From positions 30,263-94,262 of the forward strand of contig CAYVQE010000008.1 of NCBI GenBank assembly GCA_964454005.1: a DNA stretch of 64,000 nucleotides. Reading direction: 5' to 3'. A model generated the notes under the pieces. The model was not told the DNA's origin. It made no database searches and saw nothing but the letters and a program-made list of their open reading frames with translations. Source of the stretch: CAYVQE01 sp964454005 (GTDB taxonomy: Bacteria > Myxococcota > B64-G9). This document shows, piece by piece, positions 7,946 to 16,279 of the stretch (position 1 is the first letter of the stretch; every line of letters starts with the position of its first letter). The translations under genes and the position numbers were made by a program.

Positions 7946-9952
7946 TCAGACGAACCGGATCAAGGTCTCGCCGGCGGCGACGATCTGGCCGGGCTCGACC
8001 AGCACCGCAGCCACCTCGCCATCGCGGGGCGACGAGACCACGCTCTCCATCTTCATCGACTCGATGACCACCAGCGGCTGGCGGCGGTAGACGCGCTCGC
8101 CGGCGCCTACCTCGACCCGCACCACGGCGCCGGGCATGGGACACTCCAACACGTCGTCGCGCTCGGCCGGCTGCGGCGCCGGCATGTAGGCCGCCAGTTC
8201 CCACTCCCGCGGGCTGTAGATCTCGAAGGTGCGCTGCAGCCCGCCGTGGCCGACCTCGATGAAGTTGCCCCGGTACTGCATCCGGAACCGCTGCGGTCGG
8301 CCGTCGATCTCGAGCCGTAACCGCCGCTGGTAGAACTCGAAGTCGGGCGCCTGTACCCGGTAATCGCGGTCGCCGATCCGGAAGCGCCAGTTGCGCCCCA
8401 AGGGACGGGCCTCGAGCCTGAGCTCGAACACGTCGTCGCCGGCCTGGATCACGTAGTCGACGTGCTCGCGGGCGCGGCGCTCGCCGCCCGCCCGCGCCGC
8501 CATCGGCTTGAGCGATTCGCGCACCAGGTTCTGGCGGTTGTGGTAGACCATGGCCGCGGCCAGGCTCATCAGCTGCAGCGTCTCGGCCGCCGGCGGCTGG
8601 TTCGACCGGCCGCCGGGGAAATGCCGGGCCAAGAAGTCGGTCGCCAGCCGGCCGGCGGCGAAGGCCGGGTGGCCGAGCACCGCGGTGACGAAATCGATGT
8701 TGGTGGTCGGCCCCTCGATCAGATAGCCGTTCAGGGCGTGGATCAGGCGGCCGCAGGCCTGCTCGCGGGTCGGTCCCCAGGCGATAACCTTGGACAGCAT
8801 CGAGTCGTAGTGGAAGCCGACCTGGCTGCCGGCCTCGATGCCCGAGTCGATGCGCAGGTGGTGACCGCGCGGCTCGGCGTAGCGGGTGACGATGCCGGTC
8901 GAGGGGGCGAAGTCGCGGCTGGCGTCCTCGGCGCAGATGCGCGCCTCGATGGCCCAGCCCCGCAGCTCGAGCCGATCCGGATCGATTTCGAGCGGCTCGC
9001 CGCAAGCGATGCGCAGCTGCAGCTCGACCAGATCGAGGCCGGTGACCTGCTCGGTCACCGGGTGCTCGACCTGCAGCCGGGTGTTCATCTCCAAAAAGTA
9101 CAGTGCGCCATCGGGCGCCAGCAGGAACTCGACCGTGCCGGCGTTGCGGTAGCCGGCCTCGCGGGCCAGGGCGCAGGCCAGCCGGCCCATGCGCTGGCGC
9201 AGCTCGGCGTCGACCGCTGGCGAGGGCGCCTCCTCGATCACCTTCTGGTGGCGGCGCTGCACCGAGCACTCGCGTTCGCCCAGGTGGATGACCTGGCCAT
9301 GGTCGTCGGCCAGCACCTGTACCTCCACGTGGCGGGCCTGGGGCAGGTAGCGCTCGACGAAGACGCGGTCATCGGCGAAAGCCTGGGCCGCCTCGGCCCG
9401 GCAGCTGGCCAAAGCCGGCTCCAGCTCTTCCGCCGCGGCCACCACCCGCATGCCCTTGCCGCCGCCGCCGGCGGCCGGTTTGAGCAAAACCGGATAGCCC
9501 ACCCGCTCGGCCTCGATTTGGGCTGCGGCCGCGTCGGCCGCCGGTTGGCTGGCCGCCGACAACACCTGCAGGCCCGCCTTTTCGGCCAGGGCCTTGGCGG
9601 CCACCTTGTCGCCCAGCAGGGCCATGGCCGCTGCCGGCGGGCCGACGAACCGCAGCCCGGCGGCGGCCACCGCCTCGGCGAAGGCCGGGTTCTCGCTCAA
9701 AAAGCCGAATCCCGGATGGATGGCCTGCACGCCGTTGTCGCGGGCGACGTCCAGGATGCGCTCGGCGGCCAGGTAGGAGTCTTCCGCCCGCTGGCCCCCG
9801 AGCGCGACGGCTCGGTCGGCCAGGCCGACGAACGGCTCGTGTTGATCGGCATCGGAGTAGACCGCCAGCGTGCGCACGCCCAGCCGGCGGCAGCTGCGTA
9901 TGATGCGCGCGGCCACCTCGCCCCGGTTGGCGATCAGGAGCGATTCGAACAT
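7946..9952 (-). CDS. Acyl-CoA carboxylase alpha subunit (biotin carboxylase plus biotin carrier)
   Basis: The protein has 668 residues, the length of acetyl-/propionyl-CoA carboxylase alpha chains. The biotin carboxylase part begins MFESLLIANRGEVAARIIRS and has the ATP-grasp glycine loop (AGGGGKGMR), the catalytic ECSVQRRHQKVIEE segment and EMNTRLQVEHPVTE. A linker domain and a C-terminal biotinyl domain follow, with the biotinylated Lys in ESMKMES near residue 634. It carboxylates biotin with bicarbonate and ATP and hands it to the beta subunit encoded immediately upstream, whose stop is 7 bp before this start. Substrate (propionyl- or acetyl-CoA) cannot be fixed from sequence by eye; propionyl-CoA is the more common for this architecture. 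Confidence 0.93.
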   Translation of the reverse strand: MFESLLIANRGEVAARIIRSCRRLGVRTLAVYSDADQHEPFVGLADRAVALGGQRAEDSYLAAERILDVARDNGVQAIHPGFGFLSENPAFAEAVAAAGLRFVGPPAAAMALLGDKVAAKALAEKAGLQVLSAASQPAADAAAAQIEAERVGYPVLLKPAAGGGGKGMRVVAAAEELEPALASCRAEAAQAFADDRVFVERYLPQARHVEVQVLADDHGQVIHLGERECSVQRRHQKVIEEAPSPAVDAELRQRMGRLACALAREAGYRNAGTVEFLLAPDGALYFLEMNTRLQVEHPVTEQVTGLDLVELQLRIACGEPLEIDPDRLELRGWAIEARICAEDASRDFAPSTGIVTRYAEPRGHHLRIDSGIEAGSQVGFHYDSMLSKVIAWGPTREQACGRLIHALNGYLIEGPTTNIDFVTAVLGHPAFAAGRLATDFLARHFPGGRSNQPPAAETLQLMSLAAAMVYHNRQNLVRESLKPMAARAGGERRAREHVDYVIQAGDDVFELRLEARPLGRNWRFRIGDRDYRVQAPDFEFYQRRLRLEIDGRPQRFRMQYRGNFIEVGHGGLQRTFEIYSPREWELAAYMPAPQPAERDDVLECPMPGAVVRVEVGAGERVYRRQPLVVIESMKMESVVSSPRDGEVAAVLVEPGQIVAAGETLIRFV

Positions 9953-9959
9953 GGCGTCC

Positions 9960-11510
9960 TCACAGCGGAATGTTGCCGTGGTTGCCCGCCGGCACCCCGG
10001 CCCGCTTGCCCTCCAAAAATTGCAGCGAGCGGATCAGCTTGCCACGGGTGGCTCGCGGGAAGACCACGTCGTCGACGTAGCCGCGCCGGGCGGCCAGGTA
10101 GGGGTTGCAGTAGGTCTCGCGGTACTCGGCCGAACGCTTTTCCAGCACCGCCTCCGGGTCTTCGGCCGCGGCGATCTCCTTGCGGTAGATGATCTCGGCG
10201 GCGCCCTTGGGTCCCAGCACCGCGATCTCGGTCGTCGGCCAGGCGTAGTTGATGTCAGCGTGGATGTGCTTCGAGTTCATCACCAGGTAGGCGCCGCCGT
10301 ATGCCTTGCGGGTGATGACCGCGATCCGCGGCACGGTGGCTTCGACGAAGGCATACAGCAGCTTGGCCCCGTGACGGATGATACCGCCGTGCTCCTGGCT
10401 GGTGCCGGGCATGAAGCCGGGCACGTCGACCAGGCTGATCAGCGGGATGTTGAACGCGTCGCAGAAGCGCACGAAGCGGGCCGCCTTGGATGAGGCGTCG
10501 GAGTCGAGCACGCCCGCCAGCACCGCCGGTTGGTTGGCCACCACCCCCACCGCCTGGCCGCCCAGCCGGCCGAAGCCGATGATGATGTTGCGGGCAAAGC
10601 GCGGTTGCAGCTCCAGAAACTCGTTGCCGTCCAGGATGGAGTGGACCAGCACCTTCATGTCGTAGGTCTGGTTGGGGTTGGCCGGCACCAGGGCGTCCAG
10701 GGTGGGGTCCTGGCGTTCGGGCGGGTCGCGCAGGTCCAGAAACGGGGCCCGCTGCTGGCGGTTCGATGGCAGGTAGGAGAACAGGCGGCGCACCTCGCGC
10801 AGACAGAGCAGATCGTTGGGCAGCACCAGGTGGGCCACGCCGCTCTTTTCGGCGTGCACCGCCGGGCCGCCGAGCTGCTCGCCGGTGACGTCCTCGTGGA
10901 TGACGGTGCGCACCACCTTGGGGCCGGTGACGAACATGTAGGAGGTGTGGTCGACCATCAGGGTGAAGTCGGTGATGGCCGGCGAGTAGACCGCGCCGCC
11001 GGCGCAGGGGCCCATGATGCACGAGATCTGGGGCACCAGGCCGCTGGCCTTTACGTTGCGATGGAAGATCTCGCCGTAGGCGGCCAACGCGTCGACGCCC
11101 TCCTGGACCCGGGCGCCGCCCGAGTCGTTGAGCCCGACGATCGGGCAACCCACCCGCACCGCATGGTCCATCACCTTGCAGATCTTCTGCGAGTGGGCCT
11201 CGCCCAGGCTACCGCCGATGACGGTGAAGTCCTGGCTGAACAGGAACACCTCGCGGCCGTCGATGGTGCCGTGGCCGGTGACCACGCCGTCGCCGGGGTA
11301 GCGGTAATCGCCGCTGAGGTCGCCGCGGCCGACCTTGAGCACGTCGAGCTCCTCGAACGAGCCCTCGTCGCACAGCAGATCGATGCGCTCGCGGGCGGTC
11401 AGCTTGCCCCGGCGGTGCTGGACCTCGACCCGCTGCGGCCCCCCACCGCTGCGGGCTTCCTGCCGTTTTGCCTCCAGGGACTCGAAACGCGCGTCCACCA
11501 TTCGCCCCAT
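9960..11510 (-). CDS. pccB: Acyl-CoA carboxylase beta subunit (carboxyltransferase), propionyl-CoA carboxylase type
   Basis: The protein has 516 residues from the ATG at 11510, preceded by GGGAGG with 5-base spacing. It has both halves of the crotonase-fold carboxyltransferase: KLTARERIDLLCDEGSFEEL, the acyl-CoA site GGARVQEGVDALAAYGEIF, the glycine-rich GPCAGGAVYSPAITDF, and the C-terminal carboxybiotin part VDVPGFMPGTSQEHGGIIRHGAKLL with AYGGAYLVMNSK (split here for length). These match PccB/methylmalonyl-CoA decarboxylase alpha-type chains; partnership with a biotin carboxylase/carrier chain just downstream supports the carboxylase reading. Likely role: propionyl-CoA to methylmalonyl-CoA, a B12-linked route consistent with nrdJ nearby. 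Confidence 0.93.
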   Translation of the reverse strand: MGRMVDARFESLEAKRQEARSGGGPQRVEVQHRRGKLTARERIDLLCDEGSFEELDVLKVGRGDLSGDYRYPGDGVVTGHGTIDGREVFLFSQDFTVIGGSLGEAHSQKICKVMDHAVRVGCPIVGLNDSGGARVQEGVDALAAYGEIFHRNVKASGLVPQISCIMGPCAGGAVYSPAITDFTLMVDHTSYMFVTGPKVVRTVIHEDVTGEQLGGPAVHAEKSGVAHLVLPNDLLCLREVRRLFSYLPSNRQQRAPFLDLRDPPERQDPTLDALVPANPNQTYDMKVLVHSILDGNEFLELQPRFARNIIIGFGRLGGQAVGVVANQPAVLAGVLDSDASSKAARFVRFCDAFNIPLISLVDVPGFMPGTSQEHGGIIRHGAKLLYAFVEATVPRIAVITRKAYGGAYLVMNSKHIHADINYAWPTTEIAVLGPKGAAEIIYRKEIAAAEDPEAVLEKRSAEYRETYCNPYLAARRGYVDDVVFPRATRGKLIRSLQFLEGKRAGVPAGNHGNIPL

Positions 11511-11581
11511 GTCGCCTCCCGGAAGCGGCGGCACCGGTCGGACCGACCGCCGCTGCGGCGTTCGTGCTCGAAGGAGGTCCA

Positions 11582-11610
11582 TTGCTATCACCGCCGCCGA
11601 CCGCGATCAA
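11582..11610 (-). promoter_or_regulatory. Possible sigma-70 promoter of the acyl-CoA carboxylase operon
   Basis: Minus-strand TTGATC and TAGCAA are separated by 17 bp, roughly 70 bp upstream of the pccB start codon. The -10 box is poor. Confidence 0.25.
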
Positions 11611-11848
11611 TTCGTTCCAGCAGTTACATCCGCTCCAGCCGGCCGGGAGCCTCGGCGACCCAGCTTCCGCTGGCGTCTCTCGGTGGGTCCCATGGGACCC
11701 CGGGTGCGAGAGGCGCCAGTCGGCCGGACCCGGAGTCGATTTCACGCATTGGCGGGGGCTTGGGCGGCCAAGCGGCCAGCTCGGGGCGGCGGAGCTGATT
11801 CCACTCCGTCAGCGGACACCCGCTGTGCATTGGTAGAAAGATCAGAAT

Positions 11849-11861
11849 TATCAATAAGTTA
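11849..11861 (+). promoter_or_regulatory. IHF-like binding site next to a sigma-54 promoter
   Basis: TATCAATAAGTTA matches the IHF core consensus WATCAANNNNTTR at every fixed position. It lies within a pair of direct repeats TTATCAAT (11848-11855 and 11859-11866) spaced one helical turn apart, in an AT-rich island in otherwise GC-rich DNA. It is only a few bases upstream of the -24 box, closer than most IHF sites, so binding by another activator is also possible. Confidence 0.42.
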
Positions 11862-11865
11862 TCAA

Positions 11866-11882
11866 TTGGCACCGGCCTTGCA
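11866..11882 (+). promoter_or_regulatory. Near-consensus sigma-54 promoter of the sigma-28-like gene
   Basis: TTGGCACCGGCCTTGCA fits the sigma-54 consensus TTGGCAC-N5-TTGCA in all its fixed positions, with 10 bases between the GG and GC elements. Transcription would begin near 11893, giving a leader of about 57 bases before the ATG at 11950. Confidence 0.75.
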
Positions 11883-11949
11883 ATTACCGGCCATCAGGCC
11901 ATGCTGGCCGGCGCGCCCGCCGGCCGCTGCGGCACGAGGAGATGAGCCC

Positions 11950-12738
11950 ATGGAAACCATGCCTGCCGAAGTCATGCCTTGCCCGAGCCGCCCGAGTCAT
12001 GGGCCCGAACCCGAGTGTGCCGCGGACGCCGGGGCCGATCGGCAGCAGCTGATCATCGCCCACTTGTCCCTGGTCCGCCGCGAGGCGCGGCGCATCACCC
12101 GCCGATTGCCCGAAGGCGTCGATACCGCTGATCTGGTCTCGGCCGGCACCCTGGGCCTGATGGGCGCGGTGGACCGCTTCGACCCGGATCGCGGGCTTAG
12201 CTTTGCCGCTTACGCCCAGCACCGGATCCGGGGGGCCATCCTCGACGAGCTGCGCACCCTGGACACCATCTCGCGCCGCCGCCGCCGCCGCCGCCGCGAC
12301 CTGGAGCAGGTGCGCCACCGGATGACCGGCGAGTTGGGCCGCCCGCCCGAGGACGAGGCCTTGGCCGAGCGCCTGGGCATCAGCCTGGAGCAGCTGAACT
12401 GCGAGCGGGATCAGACAGTGGGCGGGGCGCCGCTGTCGCTGGACGCCCTGTGCGCCGGCGGCATGCGCCTGTCCGACAGCGACGGTCATCCGCCGCCGGA
12501 CCGCCAACTGCTGCGCCGCGAGCAGGGCAGACGCCTGCGCCGGGCCATCGACCGGCTGCCGCGCCGCGAGCGGGCAGTCATCCGCTGCTACTACGACGAC
12601 CACCTGGCCTACCGCGAGATCGCCGAGCTGTTCGGCGTCTCCGAGTCCCGCATCTGCCAGATCCACCGCAGCGCCATCCGACGCATCCGCGGCCGCCTGG
12701 CGGCCGAGGAACGCGGCCGCCCCGCGCGGTTGCACTGA
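11950..12738 (+). CDS. FliA/WhiG-family RNA polymerase sigma factor
   Basis: The protein has 262 residues from the ATG at 11950, which has GAGGAG about 8 bases upstream; the frame is open far upstream but without coding character. Region 2 (LIIAHLSLVRREARRI, DLVSAGTLGLMGAVDRFDP, FAAYAQHRIRGAILDELRTLD) matches sigma-28. Region 3 follows (LGRPPEDEALAERLGISLEQL) and region 4 ends the protein (LPRRERAVIRCYYDDHLAYR, IAELFGVSESRICQIHRSAI). FliA-type factors transcribe late flagellar or developmental genes. An uninterrupted run of eight arginines (residues 109-116) joins regions 2 and 3, which is unusual. A sigma-54 promoter lies upstream, so this looks like one step of a sigma cascade. No flagellar gene is present in the window. 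Confidence 0.92.
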   Translation: METMPAEVMPCPSRPSHGPEPECAADAGADRQQLIIAHLSLVRREARRITRRLPEGVDTADLVSAGTLGLMGAVDRFDPDRGLSFAAYAQHRIRGAILDELRTLDTISRRRRRRRRDLEQVRHRMTGELGRPPEDEALAERLGISLEQLNCERDQTVGGAPLSLDALCAGGMRLSDSDGHPPPDRQLLRREQGRRLRRAIDRLPRRERAVIRCYYDDHLAYREIAELFGVSESRICQIHRSAIRRIRGRLAAEERGRPARLH

Positions 12739-12751
12739 GCCGGATCCGGAG

Positions 12752-12774
12752 CGTCCGAATTCTCGATTCGGACG
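12752..12774. terminator. Hairpin between convergent sigma-factor and response-regulator genes
   Basis: CGTCCGAAT and ATTCGGACG form a perfect 9-bp stem with a 5-base loop, placed between two convergent stop codons (12738 and 12789). It has no clear T-tract on either side but could act as a bidirectional terminator. Confidence 0.5.
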
Positions 12775-12788
12775 AGGGAGTTCCAGGC

Positions 12789-14186
12789 TCAGGCCTCACG
12801 CCGGCCCGGGCGCAGGCCGTGCTTTTTGGCCAGCCGCCGCATCTGATCGTAGCCCAGGCCCAGTGCCCGGGCCGCCTCGCCCAGGGTGCCGTGGGCGTCG
12901 ATGGCCCGGCTGAGCAGCTCGCGTTCGAACGCCTGCACCCGCTCGCGGAAGGCGCTTGCCACCAGCGCCGGTTGCGCGGCTGCACCGGGTTCGAGATCCA
13001 GGTCGGCCGGCTCGATGGTCCCCCGCTGGCAGCGGTAGGCGGCCCGTTCCACCCGGTTCTTCAGCTCGCGGACGTTGCCCGGCAGCTCCAGCCGCTGCAG
13101 CGCCTCGATCGCGGCCGGCGACAGCCCGCTGCAGCGCAGCCCGCCGACCTCCTCGCGAAACCGTTCCAGGAAGAATGCGCACAGGGCCGGGATGTCTTCG
13201 CGGCGCTCGCGCAGCGGCGGCACCCGGATGGTGTCGAAGGCCAGCCGGTCGTAGAGGTCGCGGCGGAACTCGCCGCGCTGCATGGCTTGTTGCAGATCGG
13301 CGTTGGTGGCCGCGGTCAACCGGACGTCGACCGTGCGCGGCCTGCCGCCGCCGACCCGTTCGAAGGTCTGGTACTCGATCACCCGCAGCAGCTTCTGCTG
13401 CAGCCCGATCGGCATGTTGCCCACCTCATCCAGAAACAAGGTGCCGCCGTCGGCCAGCTCGAACTTGCCCGGCCGCGCTTCGCGGGCGTCGGTGAATGCT
13501 CCGCGGGCGTGGCCGAACAGCTCGCTTTCGGCCAGGCTGTCGGGCAGGGCGGCGCAGTTGAGGGTGACGAACGGCCCCTCGGCCCGATCGCTCAGCCGGT
13601 GCAGCGCGATCGCCACCAACTCCTTGCCGGTGCCCCGCTCACCGGTGATCAGCACCGGCCGCGGGATCGGCGCCAGCGCCCGCAGCTGCTCGGTGACCGC
13701 CCGCAGCCCGCCGTCGGCACCGACCATCTCGCCGCCCAGCCCGGCCCGATGGCGCAGCAAGCGGTTCTGTTGCTTGAGCCGCCGGTTGTCGCGCAGCACG
13801 GCCAGCAACCGGTCGAGCTTGTCCATCTGCACATCCAGCCGTTCGCCCAGCCGGGGATCCTTCTCCACGAAATCGGTGGCCCCGATCTGCATGGCCCGCA
13901 CCGCGTCTTCCACCGTGCCCTTGCCGGTCAATATGACGCAGGGCAGCTCCGGGTAGTCCCGGCGCAGATCGGCGAGCACGGCCAGGCCGTCGCGCCGGCC
14001 GGGGCCCAGGTCGAGATCGAGCACCACCAGCTCCACGGCCGTCTCCCCGGCGGCCAGCGCGGCCAGCGCCCGATCGCCGTCGGCGAAGCCCGCGGCCGCC
14101 CGGCCACGGCGCTCGAGCAACTCGGCCAGCAGCTCGCGCACTTCGGGTTGATCGTCGATCACGAACACCGTTGCATCGCCGGCCAT
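12789..14186 (-). CDS. NtrC-family sigma-54-type response regulator with GAFTDA motif
   Basis: The protein has 465 residues. Receiver domain: acidic D11/D12, phospho-acceptor D57 (VVLDLDL), Thr near 87 and Lys109. AAA+ domain: Walker A GERGTGKE (182-189), Walker B GGTLFLDE (247-254), NVRELKN sensor region. The loop that normally reads GAFTGA is GAFTDA (229-234); this loop contacts sigma-54. The C-terminal helix-turn-helix (433-456, EAARALGLGYDQMRRLAKKH) looks like that of PspF. The ATG is preceded by GGGAGCGAGC. The cognate kinase ends 18 bp upstream, so this is a two-component operon. Targets are unknown, but sigma-54 promoters occur at pspA, the sigma-28-like gene and pfpI-rtcB in this window. 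Confidence 0.93.
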   Translation of the reverse strand: MAGDATVFVIDDQPEVRELLAELLERRGRAAAGFADGDRALAALAAGETAVELVVLDLDLGPGRRDGLAVLADLRRDYPELPCVILTGKGTVEDAVRAMQIGATDFVEKDPRLGERLDVQMDKLDRLLAVLRDNRRLKQQNRLLRHRAGLGGEMVGADGGLRAVTEQLRALAPIPRPVLITGERGTGKELVAIALHRLSDRAEGPFVTLNCAALPDSLAESELFGHARGAFTDAREARPGKFELADGGTLFLDEVGNMPIGLQQKLLRVIEYQTFERVGGGRPRTVDVRLTAATNADLQQAMQRGEFRRDLYDRLAFDTIRVPPLRERREDIPALCAFFLERFREEVGGLRCSGLSPAAIEALQRLELPGNVRELKNRVERAAYRCQRGTIEPADLDLEPGAAAQPALVASAFRERVQAFERELLSRAIDAHGTLGEAARALGLGYDQMRRLAKKHGLRPGRREA

Positions 14187-14204
14187 GCTCGCTCCCGGAG
14201 GTTG

Positions 14205-16061
14205 CTACACGTCGACCGCTGACTCCTCTGCCGCCAAACGTTCGATGGCGCTGGAGCGCAGCGGCTGCAGGTGGCTGGCACCACCGGGGGCCACCGGCAG
14301 TGCCAGGCGCAGGGTGGTCGGGCCGCCGGGCGCCGAGGCCAGCTCGATCCGGCCGCCGTGGGCCTGCAGCACCCGGCGCGTGACGGCCAGACCGACACCG
14401 CTGCCGCGCTCCTTGCGCGTAAAACCGGGCTCGAAGATGCGCTGGCGATCGGCCAGCGCCACCCCGGCGCCCTCGTCGGTCACCGCCAGCTCGACGAAGC
14501 GGTCGGGCTCGCCGATGCGAGCCGCCACCCGCACCGGTCGGCCGGGCGGCGAGGCCTGCAGCGCGTTGTCGATCACGTTGGCCAGCGCGTCGACCAGCTG
14601 CTCCTCGGCGCCGCGCACCAGCGGCAGGTCGGCGGGCAGATCCAGGCGCAGCCGCTGCGGCTGGACCGCCACCTGGGCCGCCGCCCGGCGCACCAGGGCT
14701 GCCGGGGCCAGCGGCCGGGGAGCCGGCGGTGGCAAGTGCATCGACTGTAGAAAGCGCAGCCACTCCTCGTAAAGCGCCTCGATGTCCTGCTGCCAGCCGG
14801 CTGCGGCATCTTCGAGCCGGGCCTGGGCGGCCAGCACGGCCACCCGGTTCTTCATGCGGTGGGCTTGGCGGCGCACCTCGGCGTGGGCCTCGGCGCGGCC
14901 GGCGTCGCGGGCGAACCGCAGCAAGCGGGCCAGAAGTTGCGGTGCCCGGTGGGGAAGTCCGGAAGCCAGCAGGCCGAGCCAGCGCGCGGCCGTCTCCTCG
15001 TCGGCGGCGGCCGCCAGCGCCTGGGCCAGTCGCTCGGAGGTCTGCGGTCGCTCGGGCTCGACCAGCGCGGCGCGCACCAGCCACTGCAGGGACTGGGCCG
15101 GCCGGCCGCGTCCGAGCCACAGCGTACCCAGGTCGGCCAGGCCGCGCGCCGCATCGGGCGCCAGGCCCAGCCCGCGGTGCAACAGGCGCTCCGCGTGTTC
15201 ATCGCCGCCGGGTCGTTCGGCCACCAGCTCGGCCAGCGCGAAGCAGGCCTCTGCCCGCAGCGACCGGGGGGAGCTGTCCGCGGCCTGCAGTGCCTCGAGT
15301 TCCTGCTCGGCCCGCCGGCCGGCGGCCGGATCGGTGGCCCGGCGGGCGGCCAGGTGCCGGGCGCGGGCCAGGCGCAGGCGGGCGTCGGTCGGGTGGCGCT
15401 CGATGGCCGCAGCGAACACGGCATCGATGGCCGGGTCGGGCTCCCCGGCCAGCGCCCGGGCCCGCGCCTCGAGCAGCGCGTGATAGACCGTACGCCGGGC
15501 CGGCTCGATGGCCATCAGGTCGTCGATGGCCGCAGTGGCCCGGCCCGCCTCCAGCCGGGCGCTGGCGCGCAAGGTACGGGCCCAGCGGCTGGCCGGATCG
15601 TGCTCCAGGGCGATGTCCAGATCGCCCAGGGCCTCTTCCGCGTCGCCCCGATCGAGCAATACCGCCGCGCGCCGCAACCGGGGCTCGATGGCGCGCGGTG
15701 CGGCTGCGATGGCGCGGCCGAAAGCCGCCACCGCAGCGTCCGGGTCCGGCTGGTCGGCCAGGATGCGCCCGCGCAGTAGCTCGGCCGCCACATCGCCGGC
15801 CCGGCCGAGCCAGGCCAACGCCTGGCCGAAGTCGCCGGCGTGGTACAGCGCCCGGGCGAGATCCAGGCGGGCCGCGGCCGAGTCCGCCGCCAGCACCACA
15901 GCGCCCTTGCGAACCTCGACGGCGGCCTCCGGCTCGTTGGCGGTCCGATGGGCGGCGGCCAGGGCCGCCAGACGCTCGGCCCGGTGGGCCGCCAGCGTCC
16001 GGGCCGGCCGGCTGCGGATGGCGGGCCTGCGCCAGTTCCTTTTGTGTCGCGGATTCACCGT
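14205..16061 (-). CDS. TPR-containing sensor histidine kinase
   Basis: The protein is about 618 residues from a GTG at 16061 (starting VNPRHKRN); an upstream start at 16139 is possible. The first two thirds consist of TPR-like helical repeats (LDLARALYHAGDFGQALAWL, AVLLDRGDAEEALGDLDIAL and others). The kinase core has the phospho-acceptor His in HRMKNRV, N-box NVIDNALQAS, G1 DEGAGV, F-box FEPGFTRK and G2 GSGVGLAV. There is no signal peptide or membrane segment, so it senses a cytoplasmic protein partner, probably through the TPR array. It is co-transcribed with the sigma-54-type regulator that follows by 18 bp. Confidence 0.9.
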   Translation of the reverse strand, partial: TVNPRHKRNWRRPAIRSRPARTLAAHRAERLAALAAAHRTANEPEAAVEVRKGAVVLAADSAAARLDLARALYHAGDFGQALAWLGRAGDVAAELLRGRILADQPDPDAAVAAFGRAIAAAPRAIEPRLRRAAVLLDRGDAEEALGDLDIALEHDPASRWARTLRASARLEAGRATAAIDDLMAIEPARRTVYHALLEARARALAGEPDPAIDAVFAAAIERHPTDARLRLARARHLAARRATDPAAGRRAEQELEALQAADSSPRSLRAEACFALAELVAERPGGDEHAERLLHRGLGLAPDAARGLADLGTLWLGRGRPAQSLQWLVRAALVEPERPQTSERLAQALAAAADEETAARWLGLLASGLPHRAPQLLARLLRFARDAGRAEAHAEVRRQAHRMKNRVAVLAAQARLEDAAAGWQQDIEALYEEWLRFLQSMHLPPPAPRPLAPAALVRRAAAQVAVQPQRLRLDLPADLPLVRGAEEQLVDALANVIDNALQASPPGRPVRVAARIGEPDRFVELAVTDEGAGVALADRQRIFEPGFTRKERGSGVGLAVTRRVLQAHGGRIELASAPGGPTTLRLALPVAPGGASHLQPLRSSAIERLAAEESAVDV

Positions 16062-16075
16062 CCCCGAGTGTAGTT

Positions 16076-16099
16076 CGCCAGGCCGCGGCCGGCAAGCGC
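16076..16099 (+). repeat. 24-bp direct repeat, copy 1, left of assembly gap
   Basis: The 24 bases beginning CGCCAGGCCGCGGCCGGCAA are identical to 16307-16330 on the other side of the N run. They may be the reason the assembler broke here. Confidence 0.8.
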
Positions 16100-16279
16100 T
16101 GCGTAGGCGCAGCGGGCGCCGCGGCCGCTGACCTGCCACGGGCCGGTCAGCCTCGGGCGCATGCCCGGCCGTTTGTGGGGCGGAAAGAAGATGACCTCGT
16201 CGATGGCCTCGATCTGCAGGACCTCACGCAGCGCGTCCGATGTGCCGCGCAACGGCGGTCCGGCGAGAGCCGAGCCGGC

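Larger units (their letters stand above)
11511..11865. other. Intergenic region between divergent pccB and sigma-factor genes
   Basis: About 440 bp separate the two start codons (11510 and 11950). No convincing small gene was found in the first 350 bases. A weak minus-strand promoter at 11582-11610 and an unusually AT-rich block at 11839-11866 are the only features before the sigma-54 element. Confidence 0.5.

Noticed and set aside
11335..11949. Upstream extension of the sigma-factor frame
   Set aside because: The open frame continues 600 bases upstream but has no coding character and crosses the sigma-54 promoter. The ATG at 11950 has a proper ribosome site.
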